Assembly: GCA_965222835.1 (NCBI GenBank)
Contig: CBDCUQ010000003.1
Span: 868,001 to 932,000 of the forward strand
DNA: 64,000 nt
From: CBDCUQ01 sp965222835
GTDB lineage: Bacteria; Pseudomonadota; Alphaproteobacteria; Rhizobiales; Hyphomicrobiaceae
Direction: 5' to 3'
The translations under genes and the position numbers were made by a program. Positions 53,711-64,000 of this stretch are shown here, piece after piece. The notes beneath the pieces were generated by a model. That model was not told the DNA's origin. It searched no databases and was given only the letters and a program-made list of their open reading frames with translations. Every line of letters starts with the position of its first letter. Position 1 is the first letter of the stretch.

Positions 53711-54550
53711 ATGGCGACGCTCACTGCAGAAGAAATCCAACGCTACAAGCGTCATTTGGTGTTGAAGGAAGTTGGCGGCCAGGGGCAGCAAAAGCTCAAA
53801 GCCGCCCGGGTGCTGGTGGTCGGTGCCGGTGGTCTCGGTTCGCCGGTCCTCCTTTATCTTGCGGCGGCCGGCGTGGGCACAATCGGTATCATCGATGACG
53901 ATGTGGTCTCGCTCGATAATCTGCAACGGCAGGTCGTACACGATACGGAAAGTGTCGGGCGGTCCAAAGTCGAGAGTGCGCGGGATCGCGTCCGGCATAT
54001 CAATCCGCATGTCGCGGTTGAACTGCATGAAACGCGCATCGATGCTTCAAACGCCATCGATATCATTTCGAAGTACGACATCGTGGCCGATGGCTCCGAC
54101 AATTTTCCAACGCGCTATCTGGTATCGGATGCCTGCTACTTGGCGAAGAGAACATTGGTCTATGCGGCGCTTGGGCCTTTCGACGGCTATGTCACGACGT
54201 TTAAGCCGCATGAGAAAGGCCCTGACGGAACGCCTTATCCGACCTACCGGTGTCTGTTTCCGGAAGCGCCGCCGCCGGGAACTGTTGCCAACTGTGCGGA
54301 GGTCGGCATCCTTGGTGCGGTGGCGGGCGTGATCGGCACGCTGCAAGCCACAGAGGTTCTCAAAGAGATTACGGGTGCGGGGGAAAGCCTCGCCGGCCGC
54401 CTTGTCATTTACGATGCTAAAGGCGGGCGGTTTGAGAACGTCAGTGTTGCTTGGGATCCCGACAACCCCTTGTCAGGCCGCGCACCGACGATCACCGATC
54501 TCTCCATCCACGAAGGGGGCGATGCGGGTCCCTCCTGTGCTGCTGAATAA
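53711..54550 (+). CDS. moeB: E1-like sulfur-carrier adenylyltransferase (MoeB/ThiF family)
   Basis: From the ATG at 53711 there are 279 residues. RYKRHLVLKEVGGQGQQKL, VVGAGGLGSPVLLYLAAAG, DDDVVSLDNLQRQVVHDTES and VADGSDNFPTRYLVSDACYL make up the ThiF/MoeB adenylation domain. The later YRCLFPEAPPPGTVANCAE has the family core but lacks one of the usual zinc-binding CxxC pairs. MoeB adenylates the sulfur carrier MoaD, ThiF adenylates ThiS; the sequence alone does not separate the two safely. An upstream ATG at 53657 is less likely. Confidence 0.85.
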   Translation: MATLTAEEIQRYKRHLVLKEVGGQGQQKLKAARVLVVGAGGLGSPVLLYLAAAGVGTIGIIDDDVVSLDNLQRQVVHDTESVGRSKVESARDRVRHINPHVAVELHETRIDASNAIDIISKYDIVADGSDNFPTRYLVSDACYLAKRTLVYAALGPFDGYVTTFKPHEKGPDGTPYPTYRCLFPEAPPPGTVANCAEVGILGAVAGVIGTLQATEVLKEITGAGESLAGRLVIYDAKGGRFENVSVAWDPDNPLSGRAPTITDLSIHEGGDAGPSCAAE

Positions 54551-54598
54551 GGCAGCCCGGGCACGGGGGGCTTTGGGACTGTGCTCCTCTTCTTCTCG

Positions 54599-57088
54599 TC
54601 ACGTTCTCCTCGGCTTCGCACGTGCGGTCGGTGCGGCACTGGCGGGATCATCTGGCCAAACGTGTTTCGGATAACGGCCTTTCATGTCGGCTTTGACCGC
54701 GGCCCATGATCCCGACCAGAATCCAGGCAGATCACGCGTGATTTGAATCGGCCGCCCAGCCGGCGACAACAGGTACAATGTGAGTGGCAGCTTACCGTTC
54801 GCGATCGCCGGATGTGCCTTAAGGCCGAACAGCTCCTGCACGCGAACATGGAGCGCTGGCGCGCCCGCGCCGTCATAATCGATGGCATGCCAGTTGCCGG
54901 TCGGCGTCTCGAAGTGCGCCGGTGCTTCTTCATCAAGGCGGCGCTTCAGGCTCCACGGTAGGAGCGCGTCGAGGGCCTGACCAAGATCATCGGTTGTAAT
55001 CTCTGACAAACGCGACTTGGCAGACAGAAACGGAGCGAGCCAATCGTGGACCGTAGCAGCAAGTGCTGTATCGGAAAGATCCGGCCAGTCGTCCTCGCCC
55101 GCCTCGCGCAAAAAGGCGATCCGGTCTTGCAGTTGCTTTTGCGCCTTACTCCAGGGGAGGTGCTCTAGCCCGCGCGCGGCTGCGGCGCTGGCAAGCGCTG
55201 CCGCCGTTTGTGGACCCAACGTGACCGGGCGCGTCTCGCTTGAAAGCGTGATCGCATCGAGGCGGCGCACACGGCGGGCTCTTAGGGCGCCCGCCTCGCT
55301 ATCGAATGTGATTTCGTCTTCCTCGGATACACGGTCGCCGGCGAACGACAGCACTTCCTCCTCGTCTGCCGGGGCGGCCAAAAGAATACGCGTTGCGGCG
55401 GCCTTGCCTTGCAGTTCGGCGACGACCAGAAACGGATGACGGGCGAGCGGATCGGCAGGATCCAGGTTGGCCCCACGTCCGTTCGCAAGCAGGAATTGCC
55501 CCGGCGCTCCGCGCGCCTTTGCAATGCGTTCCGGAAAGGCAAGGGCCAACAGCGCAGCGGGTGACATCTCTTCGGTCTGTGAGACGTTTGCGCCCGGCGT
55601 GGCGGAGGATGCGACCGCAGACTTTGCCCAGCCCTCAGCCAAACGCCGCATATCGTCAGCCCGGCGTGCGCGGTCACGGCGGAATGTGTCCAACCGGTGC
55701 GTCAGATCGGTGTCGTTGCCGCCCAGGCCGCGTTCAACCAGGATGGCGGCGAGGTGAGCCGCACTCTTCGCCGCGCCCTTTTCGGCGGCTGCAAGCACCA
55801 TGCGTGCGAGGCGCGGCGGCAGAGGCAGCGCCCGCATGCGCTTTCCCAGTGACGTGATGCGCCCGTCGCTGTCCAAAGCGCGGAGCGCAACTAGATCGGT
55901 CCGCGCCGCCTCAAGTGCTGCGTACGATGGCGGATCGAGCCACGACAACGCCAAGGGATCGGTAAGGCCCCAGTCGGCGCAGTCGAGCACCAGCGCGGAG
56001 AGATCAGCCGAGCGGATTTCGGGTTCGGCGAACGGCTGGAGGCTTGTTGTTTGCGGCTCGTCCCAAAGCCGGTAGCACACACCGGGCTCGGTGCGGCCCG
56101 CGCGACCTCGCCGTTGATCGGCCGAGGCGCGCGATACGCGCACGGTTTCGAGCCGCGTGACACCCACATCGGGCTCAAAATGCGGCACGCGCGCGAGGCC
56201 GCTGTCGATCACGACGCGCACGCCATCAATCGTCAAAGAGGTCTCGGCAATGGCTGTCGCCAGCACGATCTTGCGGGTGCTTTGCGGGGCCGGGGCAACA
56301 GCGCGGTTCTGGGCCGCCATGTCCATGGCACCGAACAAGGGCGCGATGATCACCGATGGATCAGACACGCGTTCCCGTAACCGGGCCTCGACACGGCGGA
56401 TTTCTCCGTGTCCCGGTAGAAACGCGAGGATTGATCCTTTTTCCGCACGCGACGCCTTCAGAATCGCATTCGTCATTTGATCCTCGACGCGCGCCGTCTG
56501 CGACCGCCCGAGATATTTGGTTTCGACCGGAAAAGTGCGCCCCCGGCTTTCTATGACGGGCGTTCCGGGGCCTAACAGCGATGCCACCCGCGCGCCATCC
56601 AGTGTTGCCGACATGACGAGGATGCGGAGATCCTCCCGCAGTCCGCGTTGCGCTTCCAGGGTCAGGGCAAGGCCAAGATCCGCGTCGAGTGAGCGCTCGT
56701 GAAATTCGTCGAGGAGCACCGCGCCGATCCCGTCGAGTGTGGGGTCGTCGAGGATCATGCGGGTGAAGACGCCTTCGGTAACGACCTCGATGCGGGTCTT
56801 GGGGCCGACCTTCGAAGACAACCTGGCGCGCAGCCCAACAGTCTGGCCGACACGCTCGCCAAGCGTCTCGGCCATGCGTGCGGCGGCCCCGCGCGCTGCC
56901 AGGCGTCGTGGTTCGAGCACCATGATCTTGCGCTTTGTGAGCCACGCGTCCTCCAAAAGCGCGAGTGGCACACGCGTGGTCTTGCCGGCACCAGGGGGTG
57001 CGACCAGAACGGCGGACACCGCCGTCGTTAAGGATTCGCGTATATCTGTGAGCTTCGCATCAATGGGAAGGGCGGTTGCAAATTCCAT
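54599..57088 (-). CDS. hrpB: ATP-dependent helicase HrpB
   Basis: The 829-residue product is a DEAH-type helicase. Walker A is VAPPGAGKTTRVPLAL near residue 35, Walker B reads VLLDEFHERSLDADLG (DEFH), motif III is VMSATLDG and motif VI is QRRGRAGRTEPGVCYRLW. The C-terminal HrpB region includes LPLTLYLLSPAGRPIQITRD and ends PKHVWPDDPAS. The cellular role is not well defined; RNA unwinding is likely. It lies behind gyrB on the same strand. Confidence 0.93.
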   Translation of the reverse strand: MEFATALPIDAKLTDIRESLTTAVSAVLVAPPGAGKTTRVPLALLEDAWLTKRKIMVLEPRRLAARGAAARMAETLGERVGQTVGLRARLSSKVGPKTRIEVVTEGVFTRMILDDPTLDGIGAVLLDEFHERSLDADLGLALTLEAQRGLREDLRILVMSATLDGARVASLLGPGTPVIESRGRTFPVETKYLGRSQTARVEDQMTNAILKASRAEKGSILAFLPGHGEIRRVEARLRERVSDPSVIIAPLFGAMDMAAQNRAVAPAPQSTRKIVLATAIAETSLTIDGVRVVIDSGLARVPHFEPDVGVTRLETVRVSRASADQRRGRAGRTEPGVCYRLWDEPQTTSLQPFAEPEIRSADLSALVLDCADWGLTDPLALSWLDPPSYAALEAARTDLVALRALDSDGRITSLGKRMRALPLPPRLARMVLAAAEKGAAKSAAHLAAILVERGLGGNDTDLTHRLDTFRRDRARRADDMRRLAEGWAKSAVASSATPGANVSQTEEMSPAALLALAFPERIAKARGAPGQFLLANGRGANLDPADPLARHPFLVVAELQGKAAATRILLAAPADEEEVLSFAGDRVSEEDEITFDSEAGALRARRVRRLDAITLSSETRPVTLGPQTAAALASAAAARGLEHLPWSKAQKQLQDRIAFLREAGEDDWPDLSDTALAATVHDWLAPFLSAKSRLSEITTDDLGQALDALLPWSLKRRLDEEAPAHFETPTGNWHAIDYDGAGAPALHVRVQELFGLKAHPAIANGKLPLTLYLLSPAGRPIQITRDLPGFWSGSWAAVKADMKGRYPKHVWPDDPASAAPTARAKPRRT

Positions 57089-57155
57089 GACCGCGACCCC
57101 CTAGCACATCAGGCCGCGTGCCGGCAGACATCGATCGCTCCCGCATCCCCTACCG

Positions 57156-59693
<2,538 letters not shown>

Positions 59694-59868
59694 TCACCCA
59701 TAAAAACGTCTTTTATTTCAGATTGTTATAAAGCTGTGGCATCAGGGACAGAATGGGGGAGCGTTCGACCAGCGAGACGGGCGCTTATCGGGGGCTCACG
59801 GGGGCCATGACAGACCCCGTCCGGCGCGTAAAATTGACGCGCTTGGGTCTCATTGTTGGCACATCGTC

Positions 59869-60771
59869 TTAGGCCTGTTGCGGCTCTTTGGAGAGCCGCG
59901 CCACACACAGGGCAACCCCATCCTGCCAAGCTGGCAGTTTGAGGCCGAACGCTTTTTCCAGCTTGGCGCAATTGAGCTCGGAATGCGCCGGGCGCAGCGT
60001 TGTGGTTGGATATTGAGCCGCGCTAATCGGCTCGATCGTGTCGGCAAGATGTTTGACGTCGTTTGTACAAAGTAGCGCCTGGCGCGCGACATCATACCAG
60101 CTCGCGCGGCCGCTTCCCGCGGCGTGGTAGATGCCCCAAGGGATCTCTGCAGTAGCGTCCTTCCGGGCTATTCGGGCCGCGATCGCAAGAATGACATCCA
60201 CCAAGTGCGGCGCATAGGTTGGGCTGCCGAACTGATCGGCAACCACGCGCAGGGCCGCGCCGTCGTGTGCTTGTTGTAAGATGGTTTTGACGAAGTTGCG
60301 CCCGAACGGACTAAAGACCCAGGCCGTGCGCAGAATAATGTGCTTCGGATTGGCCGCCTGAACCGCGGCTTCGCCTTTGAGCTTTGTTTGACCGTAGACA
60401 GTTGCCGGATTGGTCGGGCCGGTCTCGACATGGGGGGCGCTCGCGCTTCCGCCGTACACATAGTCGGTCGAGAGATGCAGGATCGGTATGCCGCGCCCGG
60501 CGGCGGCCGTCGCCAGAAGCTTTGCCCCCTCGCAGTTGAGGGCTATGGCGCGCTCGGGCTCCTGCTCTGCCTTATCGACATCGGTGTAGGCTGCGGTGTT
60601 GATGACGACATCCGGTTTGATGTCGCCGAGGGCTCTCTCGATGGTTTTCACTTCACAAATGTCGAGGGCCGGCCGCCCCACGGCGCAGGCCTCGATGTCG
60701 GCGCGCCCTGGCGCGACCTCGATCAGGGCTTGGGCGATTTGGCCATGCCAACCGGTAACCAAGAGTCGCAT
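59869..60771 (-). CDS. rfbD: dTDP-4-dehydrorhamnose reductase
   Basis: From the ATG at 60771 there are 300 residues; a TTG four codons earlier is possible. The Rossmann motif is LLVTGWHGQIAQALIEV, followed by DVVINTAAYTDVDKAEQEPE, the catalytic TDYVYGG region with YGQTKLKGEAAVQ (YxxxK), and GIYHAAGSGRASWYDVARQA. It reduces dTDP-4-dehydro-L-rhamnose to dTDP-L-rhamnose. No rfbA, rfbB or rfbC is in the window, so rhamnose synthesis would need genes elsewhere. Confidence 0.88.
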   Translation of the reverse strand: MRLLVTGWHGQIAQALIEVAPGRADIEACAVGRPALDICEVKTIERALGDIKPDVVINTAAYTDVDKAEQEPERAIALNCEGAKLLATAAAGRGIPILHLSTDYVYGGSASAPHVETGPTNPATVYGQTKLKGEAAVQAANPKHIILRTAWVFSPFGRNFVKTILQQAHDGAALRVVADQFGSPTYAPHLVDVILAIAARIARKDATAEIPWGIYHAAGSGRASWYDVARQALLCTNDVKHLADTIEPISAAQYPTTTLRPAHSELNCAKLEKAFGLKLPAWQDGVALCVARLSKEPQQA

Positions 60772-60967
60772 CGTTGATCTCAATGTGCAGACTAAGAAAC
60801 ACTAGGGATGTGCCGTTGACGTCCAACGGCAACGGACAGGAACGCTCCTATTCGTGGCCCTATACTGCAACCGAAATGGACCGGAATCACGACCCTGTTG
60901 CCCGCTTGTGCACACGCGCGCGGTTGGCGGAGGTCGTTCGACGATACGATCGCCTGCGCGTCCTGAC

Positions 60968-61921
60968 TCACTGGATTGCGAAAGCGCGTTTGGCAAATTC
61001 TACGCGGCTTGGCACATCGGGCGTGGGGTTCTCCGCCAGCCAAGATTTGATCGCTTCAAGGCGCGGGCGCAGGCCAGCCTGGTTGGCAATTTGAATGTTG
61101 AGGCCGGGCCGTGCGTTGAGCTCGAGGACGAGCGGACCGTGGTCGCGATCAAGTACGATATCGACGCCTTGATAGCCAAGTTCCGTCAAATCGTATGTCT
61201 TGGCCGAGATTTCGAGCACCTGCTGCCAGTGCGGAATCTGCAGACCAATAACGCTTGCACGGGTGTCCGGATGCTCCAAGATGATCGTGTTGCGGATGAC
61301 GGCGCTTAGGGTCCGGCCCGTGCCCATATCTATGCCAGCGCCAAGTGCGCCTTGATGGAGATTTGCACGTCCGCCCGACATCTGTGTTGGCAATCTCACC
61401 ATTGCCATTGCCGGCACGCCTTTGAAGATTATGACGCGGATATCAGGCACGCCTTGATGTGTCACAGCGTTGAATGCCGGATCGAATTGCACGCAGTATT
61501 CGATCAGCACGTGATCGGGCTGTCCGCCCAGACTGAAGACACCCCCGAGTGCGTTTTGAATATGGAATCTGATATCGAACTCGTTCAATAATTGGCCGCC
61601 GCTTGTCCGGTAGAACTCGCCGCTCTTGCCCTTGATGACCAAGATCCCATCACCTCCGGCGCCGTTGGCCGGCTTGACGACAAACTGCTCATTGTCGCCA
61701 ACAATTTTTCTGAATTGCCGGACCTGGACTGAGTATTCAATGATGCCAATTAGATCAGGTACGGCGATTCCGGCTTCTTGCGCGAGTCTTTTGGTCGTTA
61801 TCTTGTCGTCGACCAAGGGATAGAGGCGGCGTGGATTGTTGGGCAGAACAATATCGCCGTTGCGCTCATTGAGACCCACAATTCCTTTGGCGCGCAATTT
61901 CTCCGGTGGCGCAAACAGCAT
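60968..61921 (-). CDS. ATP-grasp alpha-L-glutamate ligase-like protein
   Basis: The frame from the ATG at 61921 (or GTG at 61924) gives 317 residues. GLNERNGDIVLPNNPRRLYP, VDDKITTKRLAQEAGIAVPD, FVVKPANGAGGDGILVIKGK and LVLELNARPGLNIQIANQAG are ATP-grasp motifs of the RimK-related alpha-L-glutamate ligase-like family. These proteins join an amino acid to a carboxylate using ATP. The start overlaps the stop of the membrane-protein gene upstream, making a tight operon with the inactive transglutaminase and the protease. Substrate unknown. Confidence 0.85.
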   Translation of the reverse strand: MLFAPPEKLRAKGIVGLNERNGDIVLPNNPRRLYPLVDDKITTKRLAQEAGIAVPDLIGIIEYSVQVRQFRKIVGDNEQFVVKPANGAGGDGILVIKGKSGEFYRTSGGQLLNEFDIRFHIQNALGGVFSLGGQPDHVLIEYCVQFDPAFNAVTHQGVPDIRVIIFKGVPAMAMVRLPTQMSGGRANLHQGALGAGIDMGTGRTLSAVIRNTIILEHPDTRASVIGLQIPHWQQVLEISAKTYDLTELGYQGVDIVLDRDHGPLVLELNARPGLNIQIANQAGLRPRLEAIKSWLAENPTPDVPSRVEFAKRAFAIQ

Positions 61922-63447
61922 CACGGCTTCTCCATCGCGAGTTCGCGGAACCGGTGCAATTCGAGCAGCCGGTAGCCCGTGTAACGGCCGATCAGAAGCG
62001 TGAGCGCCAGCAGGATGAGCAGCAGTTCAGGGAAGGTAAACAGCAGGTGTTCGACAATGGGCATCGTCATGACAAGGTAACAAATCGTTGCCATTGCGAG
62101 ACTTCCGGCTGCCTGAATGATCGCTTCTCGCGCGCCGCGCTCATCCCAAATGACGGAAACACGCTCGATAGTCATTGACATGATGACCATGGGAAAGAGT
62201 GCCACGGACAACCCGCGCTGGAACCCTAGGGCATGCGTAATTACGCTCAGGAGGGCCATAAGGAGCACGACAAAAATTAAGACGGACGCGAGGCGTGGCA
62301 CCAGTAGCAGCTTCAGTTGCTCGAGGTATGCTCGAAACAACAATCCCGTTGCAACCACTGTGCTAAACAGAATTATGCCCCACAACAATTGCGTCTCACG
62401 GAATGCGAGTGCGATCAACACCGGCATGAAGGTGCCCAAGCTCTTAGCGCCAACTATGTTGCGCATGACAACGAGCAGGAAGATGCCGAGCGGCACGACC
62501 ATCAGGATCCGGTAGACTTTTTGTGTCTCAAGCGGCAAACCGAAAAGAGAGAACTTAACCAAAGGGTCCTGACTTGCTGCCCCTTTCTCCAGTGCCATCA
62601 CTAGCTCATGCTGTTCGAGGCGAATCGTGTCGATTTTCGTCTTTGCATTGCCCCCGCCGGACAGTGACATGTTCGGCCTGTCGCCTCTTGACCAAGGCAG
62701 GTATGTCGGAGGAATGTCATCAAGCACGCCGTTCTGTGAGAACGTCAGCCACTTGCCGTCCTGGAAGACTTCAAGCCAGTATACGAAGCCCACACCCTGA
62801 CCAGCCGAGCCGAGATCGATACCGCTGACCCGACGCGCGGGAATATTCTCTACGGCCAAAACCTTTACCGCCGCATCGATTTTTCGCTGAGAGCTCCCTT
62901 TGTTGAGGTTCGGGTCGATGATCTTGTCGATTGTCGCCCGGTCTGAAAGAGAGGCGAGGAGTGTTGCAACAAGTGTGTCTAGATCGGACGACCTTTCCTG
63001 GCTGACTTTCAGAAGTTCAAGTGCCGCGCTCATTTGCGCTTCACTTAGGTCGGGACTAGGCGTTTTTGGCGTGGGCAGCTTCTTCTCTGCCGGGCTTTCC
63101 TGCAGGCTAATGACAAACCGCAGATAGACACTCTCTTTTCCCTCAGCCTCGCGTTTGGCCAGCGTCACGAGCCGGTTGCCGCCTTTCTTCGATCTCGAAA
63201 CGCCATACCCTGGCGCCGTAATCCCTTCCTCCAGAATCTCAAAATGCTCATTGCTTGTCGGAACCACGACGGCCAGCTTCACGGGTTCGCCCTTGGCTTC
63301 GAACGTGACGCGCTTTTCGATTTCCCACGCTGACGTGAGGCGGCCGGGAAATACCGGCAGACCGGTTACAAGCACCTTGTAGAGAAAAAGGCTGAATCCG
63401 GCCAAGGTCAGAATCGCGGCAAGGACATATACGTGGAGATTGCGCAT
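61921..63447 (-). CDS. Inactive transglutaminase-like domain fused to a multi-helix membrane domain
   Basis: The ATG at 63447 overlaps the TAA of the protease gene (TAATG) and gives 508 residues. One N-terminal helix (VYVLAAILTLAGFSLFLYKV) is followed by a periplasmic domain to about 310. It contains a transglutaminase-like stretch (KIDAAVKVLAVENIPARRVS, GFVYWLEVFQDGKWLTFSQN) in which the catalytic Cys-His-Asp is not found. About seven helices follow (VYRILMVVPLGIFLLVVMRN to LLLILLALTLLIGRYTGY). This layout is known as inactive transglutaminase fused to seven transmembrane helices, next to ATP-grasp ligases. It may present or transport a peptide made by the ligase. Confidence 0.85.
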   Translation of the reverse strand: MRNLHVYVLAAILTLAGFSLFLYKVLVTGLPVFPGRLTSAWEIEKRVTFEAKGEPVKLAVVVPTSNEHFEILEEGITAPGYGVSRSKKGGNRLVTLAKREAEGKESVYLRFVISLQESPAEKKLPTPKTPSPDLSEAQMSAALELLKVSQERSSDLDTLVATLLASLSDRATIDKIIDPNLNKGSSQRKIDAAVKVLAVENIPARRVSGIDLGSAGQGVGFVYWLEVFQDGKWLTFSQNGVLDDIPPTYLPWSRGDRPNMSLSGGGNAKTKIDTIRLEQHELVMALEKGAASQDPLVKFSLFGLPLETQKVYRILMVVPLGIFLLVVMRNIVGAKSLGTFMPVLIALAFRETQLLWGIILFSTVVATGLLFRAYLEQLKLLLVPRLASVLIFVVLLMALLSVITHALGFQRGLSVALFPMVIMSMTIERVSVIWDERGAREAIIQAAGSLAMATICYLVMTMPIVEHLLFTFPELLLILLALTLLIGRYTGYRLLELHRFRELAMEKP

Positions 63448-63992
63448 TACCGCCCCTTCTTGTCCTCGCATCTCCCGGACGCCAGGAAGGCCTCCGCCGG
63501 ATTGACCAGAAAACGGTTTCGCAACAACGCCCGTCCAACGATGGCTTGGTAGTTCATTTCAGAGCGGTCTGCGAGCGAGAATTCTGCGACTTGGGTTTTT
63601 CCTCCGAGACAGGTCTTGAGCTTTATGATCGGCCGCTCTTTTGCCTCCACGCCTGCGCGCCGGATGCGCACAAAGCGCGCCACAGGTTTCTTGATCGCAC
63701 GCTTTTTGCCGCTCTTTGTCTCGAGCGTGAAACGGACCCACTTCTTGCCGTTCTTTTTGAAAACCTCGAAGTCTGGTGCATTGATGGAGGACGTCTTGGC
63801 TCCTGTATCGATCTTTGCCGGTAAAGCCGTTTCGTAGCTCTCGAGCCAGAGTTTTTCGACGTATCCGAGTTCGCTAAGCGACTGTGCATGGGCTGGCCCG
63901 GTGGCCTGGCTTACTGACATTCCGATGATGGCCGCCACGGCGGAAAGCCAGGGATGCTTGAAACATGGGAAGCGGGAGGCCGATCGGGCCAT
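63447..63992 (-). CDS. Retropepsin-like (RimB/'ATP-dependent zinc protease') protein, exported
   Basis: The 181-residue frame starts with ATG at 63992, only eight bases from the window end, so a longer form cannot be excluded. The N-terminus up to about residue 37 (AVAAIIGMSVSQATGPAHAQ) looks like a signal peptide. LPAKIDTGAKTSSINAPDFE carries the D-T-G-A motif of retropepsin-like aspartic proteases of family PF05618, often misnamed ATP-dependent zinc protease. IIKLKTCLGGKTQVAEFSLA and VGRALLRNRFLVNPAEAFL complete the fold. In Pseudomonas a homologue, RimB, trims glutamates added by RimK. Here it heads the operon with the transglutaminase-like and ATP-grasp genes. Confidence 0.82.
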   Translation of the reverse strand: MARSASRFPCFKHPWLSAVAAIIGMSVSQATGPAHAQSLSELGYVEKLWLESYETALPAKIDTGAKTSSINAPDFEVFKKNGKKWVRFTLETKSGKKRAIKKPVARFVRIRRAGVEAKERPIIKLKTCLGGKTQVAEFSLADRSEMNYQAIVGRALLRNRFLVNPAEAFLASGRCEDKKGR

Positions 63993-64000
63993 ATTGCTAC

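Overview
The window is a GC-rich chromosomal segment of an alphaproteobacterium, most likely of the order Hyphomicrobiales (Rhizobiales). This is inferred from the gene families and their order: murJ-trpS-usp-nfuA-tsaB-rimI, glnD-mutS, a SAM-II riboswitch in front of the homocysteine-forming metZ, a double-length dCTP deaminase, coaBC-dut, and the DUF1674/SdhAF4-htpX-rsmB-heparinase neighbourhood. No prophage, transposase or CRISPR array was seen.

Layout. (1) 1-150 is the 3' end of an AHSA1/SRPBCC gene. (2) 147-4380 is an accessory island of N-terminally truncated Rhs polymorphic-toxin pieces, all on the minus strand. It holds a chimeric YD-repeat fragment, an orphan glycine-rich Rhs C-terminal module with a small two-helix membrane protein behind it, and a second module ending in an ADP-ribosyltransferase-like domain followed by a small protein that looks like EF-Tu domain III. 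Direct repeats shared by the modules point to recombination. (3) 4496-11919 is a ten-gene Mrp-type cation/proton antiporter operon in the order E-F-G-(A C-terminal part)-B-C-D-D'-small-D'', the order of the antiporter half of archaeal Mbh/Mbx complexes. A monohaem cytochrome c and a small membrane protein follow. (4) 13366-30518 holds housekeeping genes: a YheT-type hydrolase, tRNA-Leu(UAA), rimI/tsaB, a RutE-type nitroreductase, nfuA, usp, trpS, murJ, a rhomboid protease, glnD, mutS, riboswitch-controlled metZ and dcd. (5) 31192-36328 holds an unrecognised 1121-residue membrane/coiled-coil protein and an orphan histidine kinase with a degenerate MHYT sensor. (6) 36377-45853 holds an FAH-family hydrolase, a heparinase II/III protein, rsmB, htpX, an SdhAF4 homologue, a VWA-bearing Tad-like protein, an extensin-like protein, a hydrolase and an M15-type peptidase. 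(7) 46092-50487 holds a DUF4212/solute:Na+ symporter pair, an HpcH/HpaI aldolase and a PCu(A)C copper chaperone. (8) 50658-59597 holds coaBC-dut, cysK, moeB/thiF, hrpB and gyrB. (9) 59869-63992 holds an rfbD-type reductase and a three-gene operon of a retropepsin-like protease, an inactive transglutaminase fused to a membrane domain, and an ATP-grasp ligase.

Two intergenic regions (14626-15045 and 30519-31191) carry pairs of short palindromic repeats in opposite orientation. The least explained parts of the window are the ADP-ribosyltransferase-like/EF-Tu-mimic toxin-immunity pair, the Mbh-ordered antiporter operon with three large subunits, the 1121-residue protein with an internal duplication, and the protease/transglutaminase/ATP-grasp operon. 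All functional statements rest on reading the sequence and on knowledge of the families; no database search was run.
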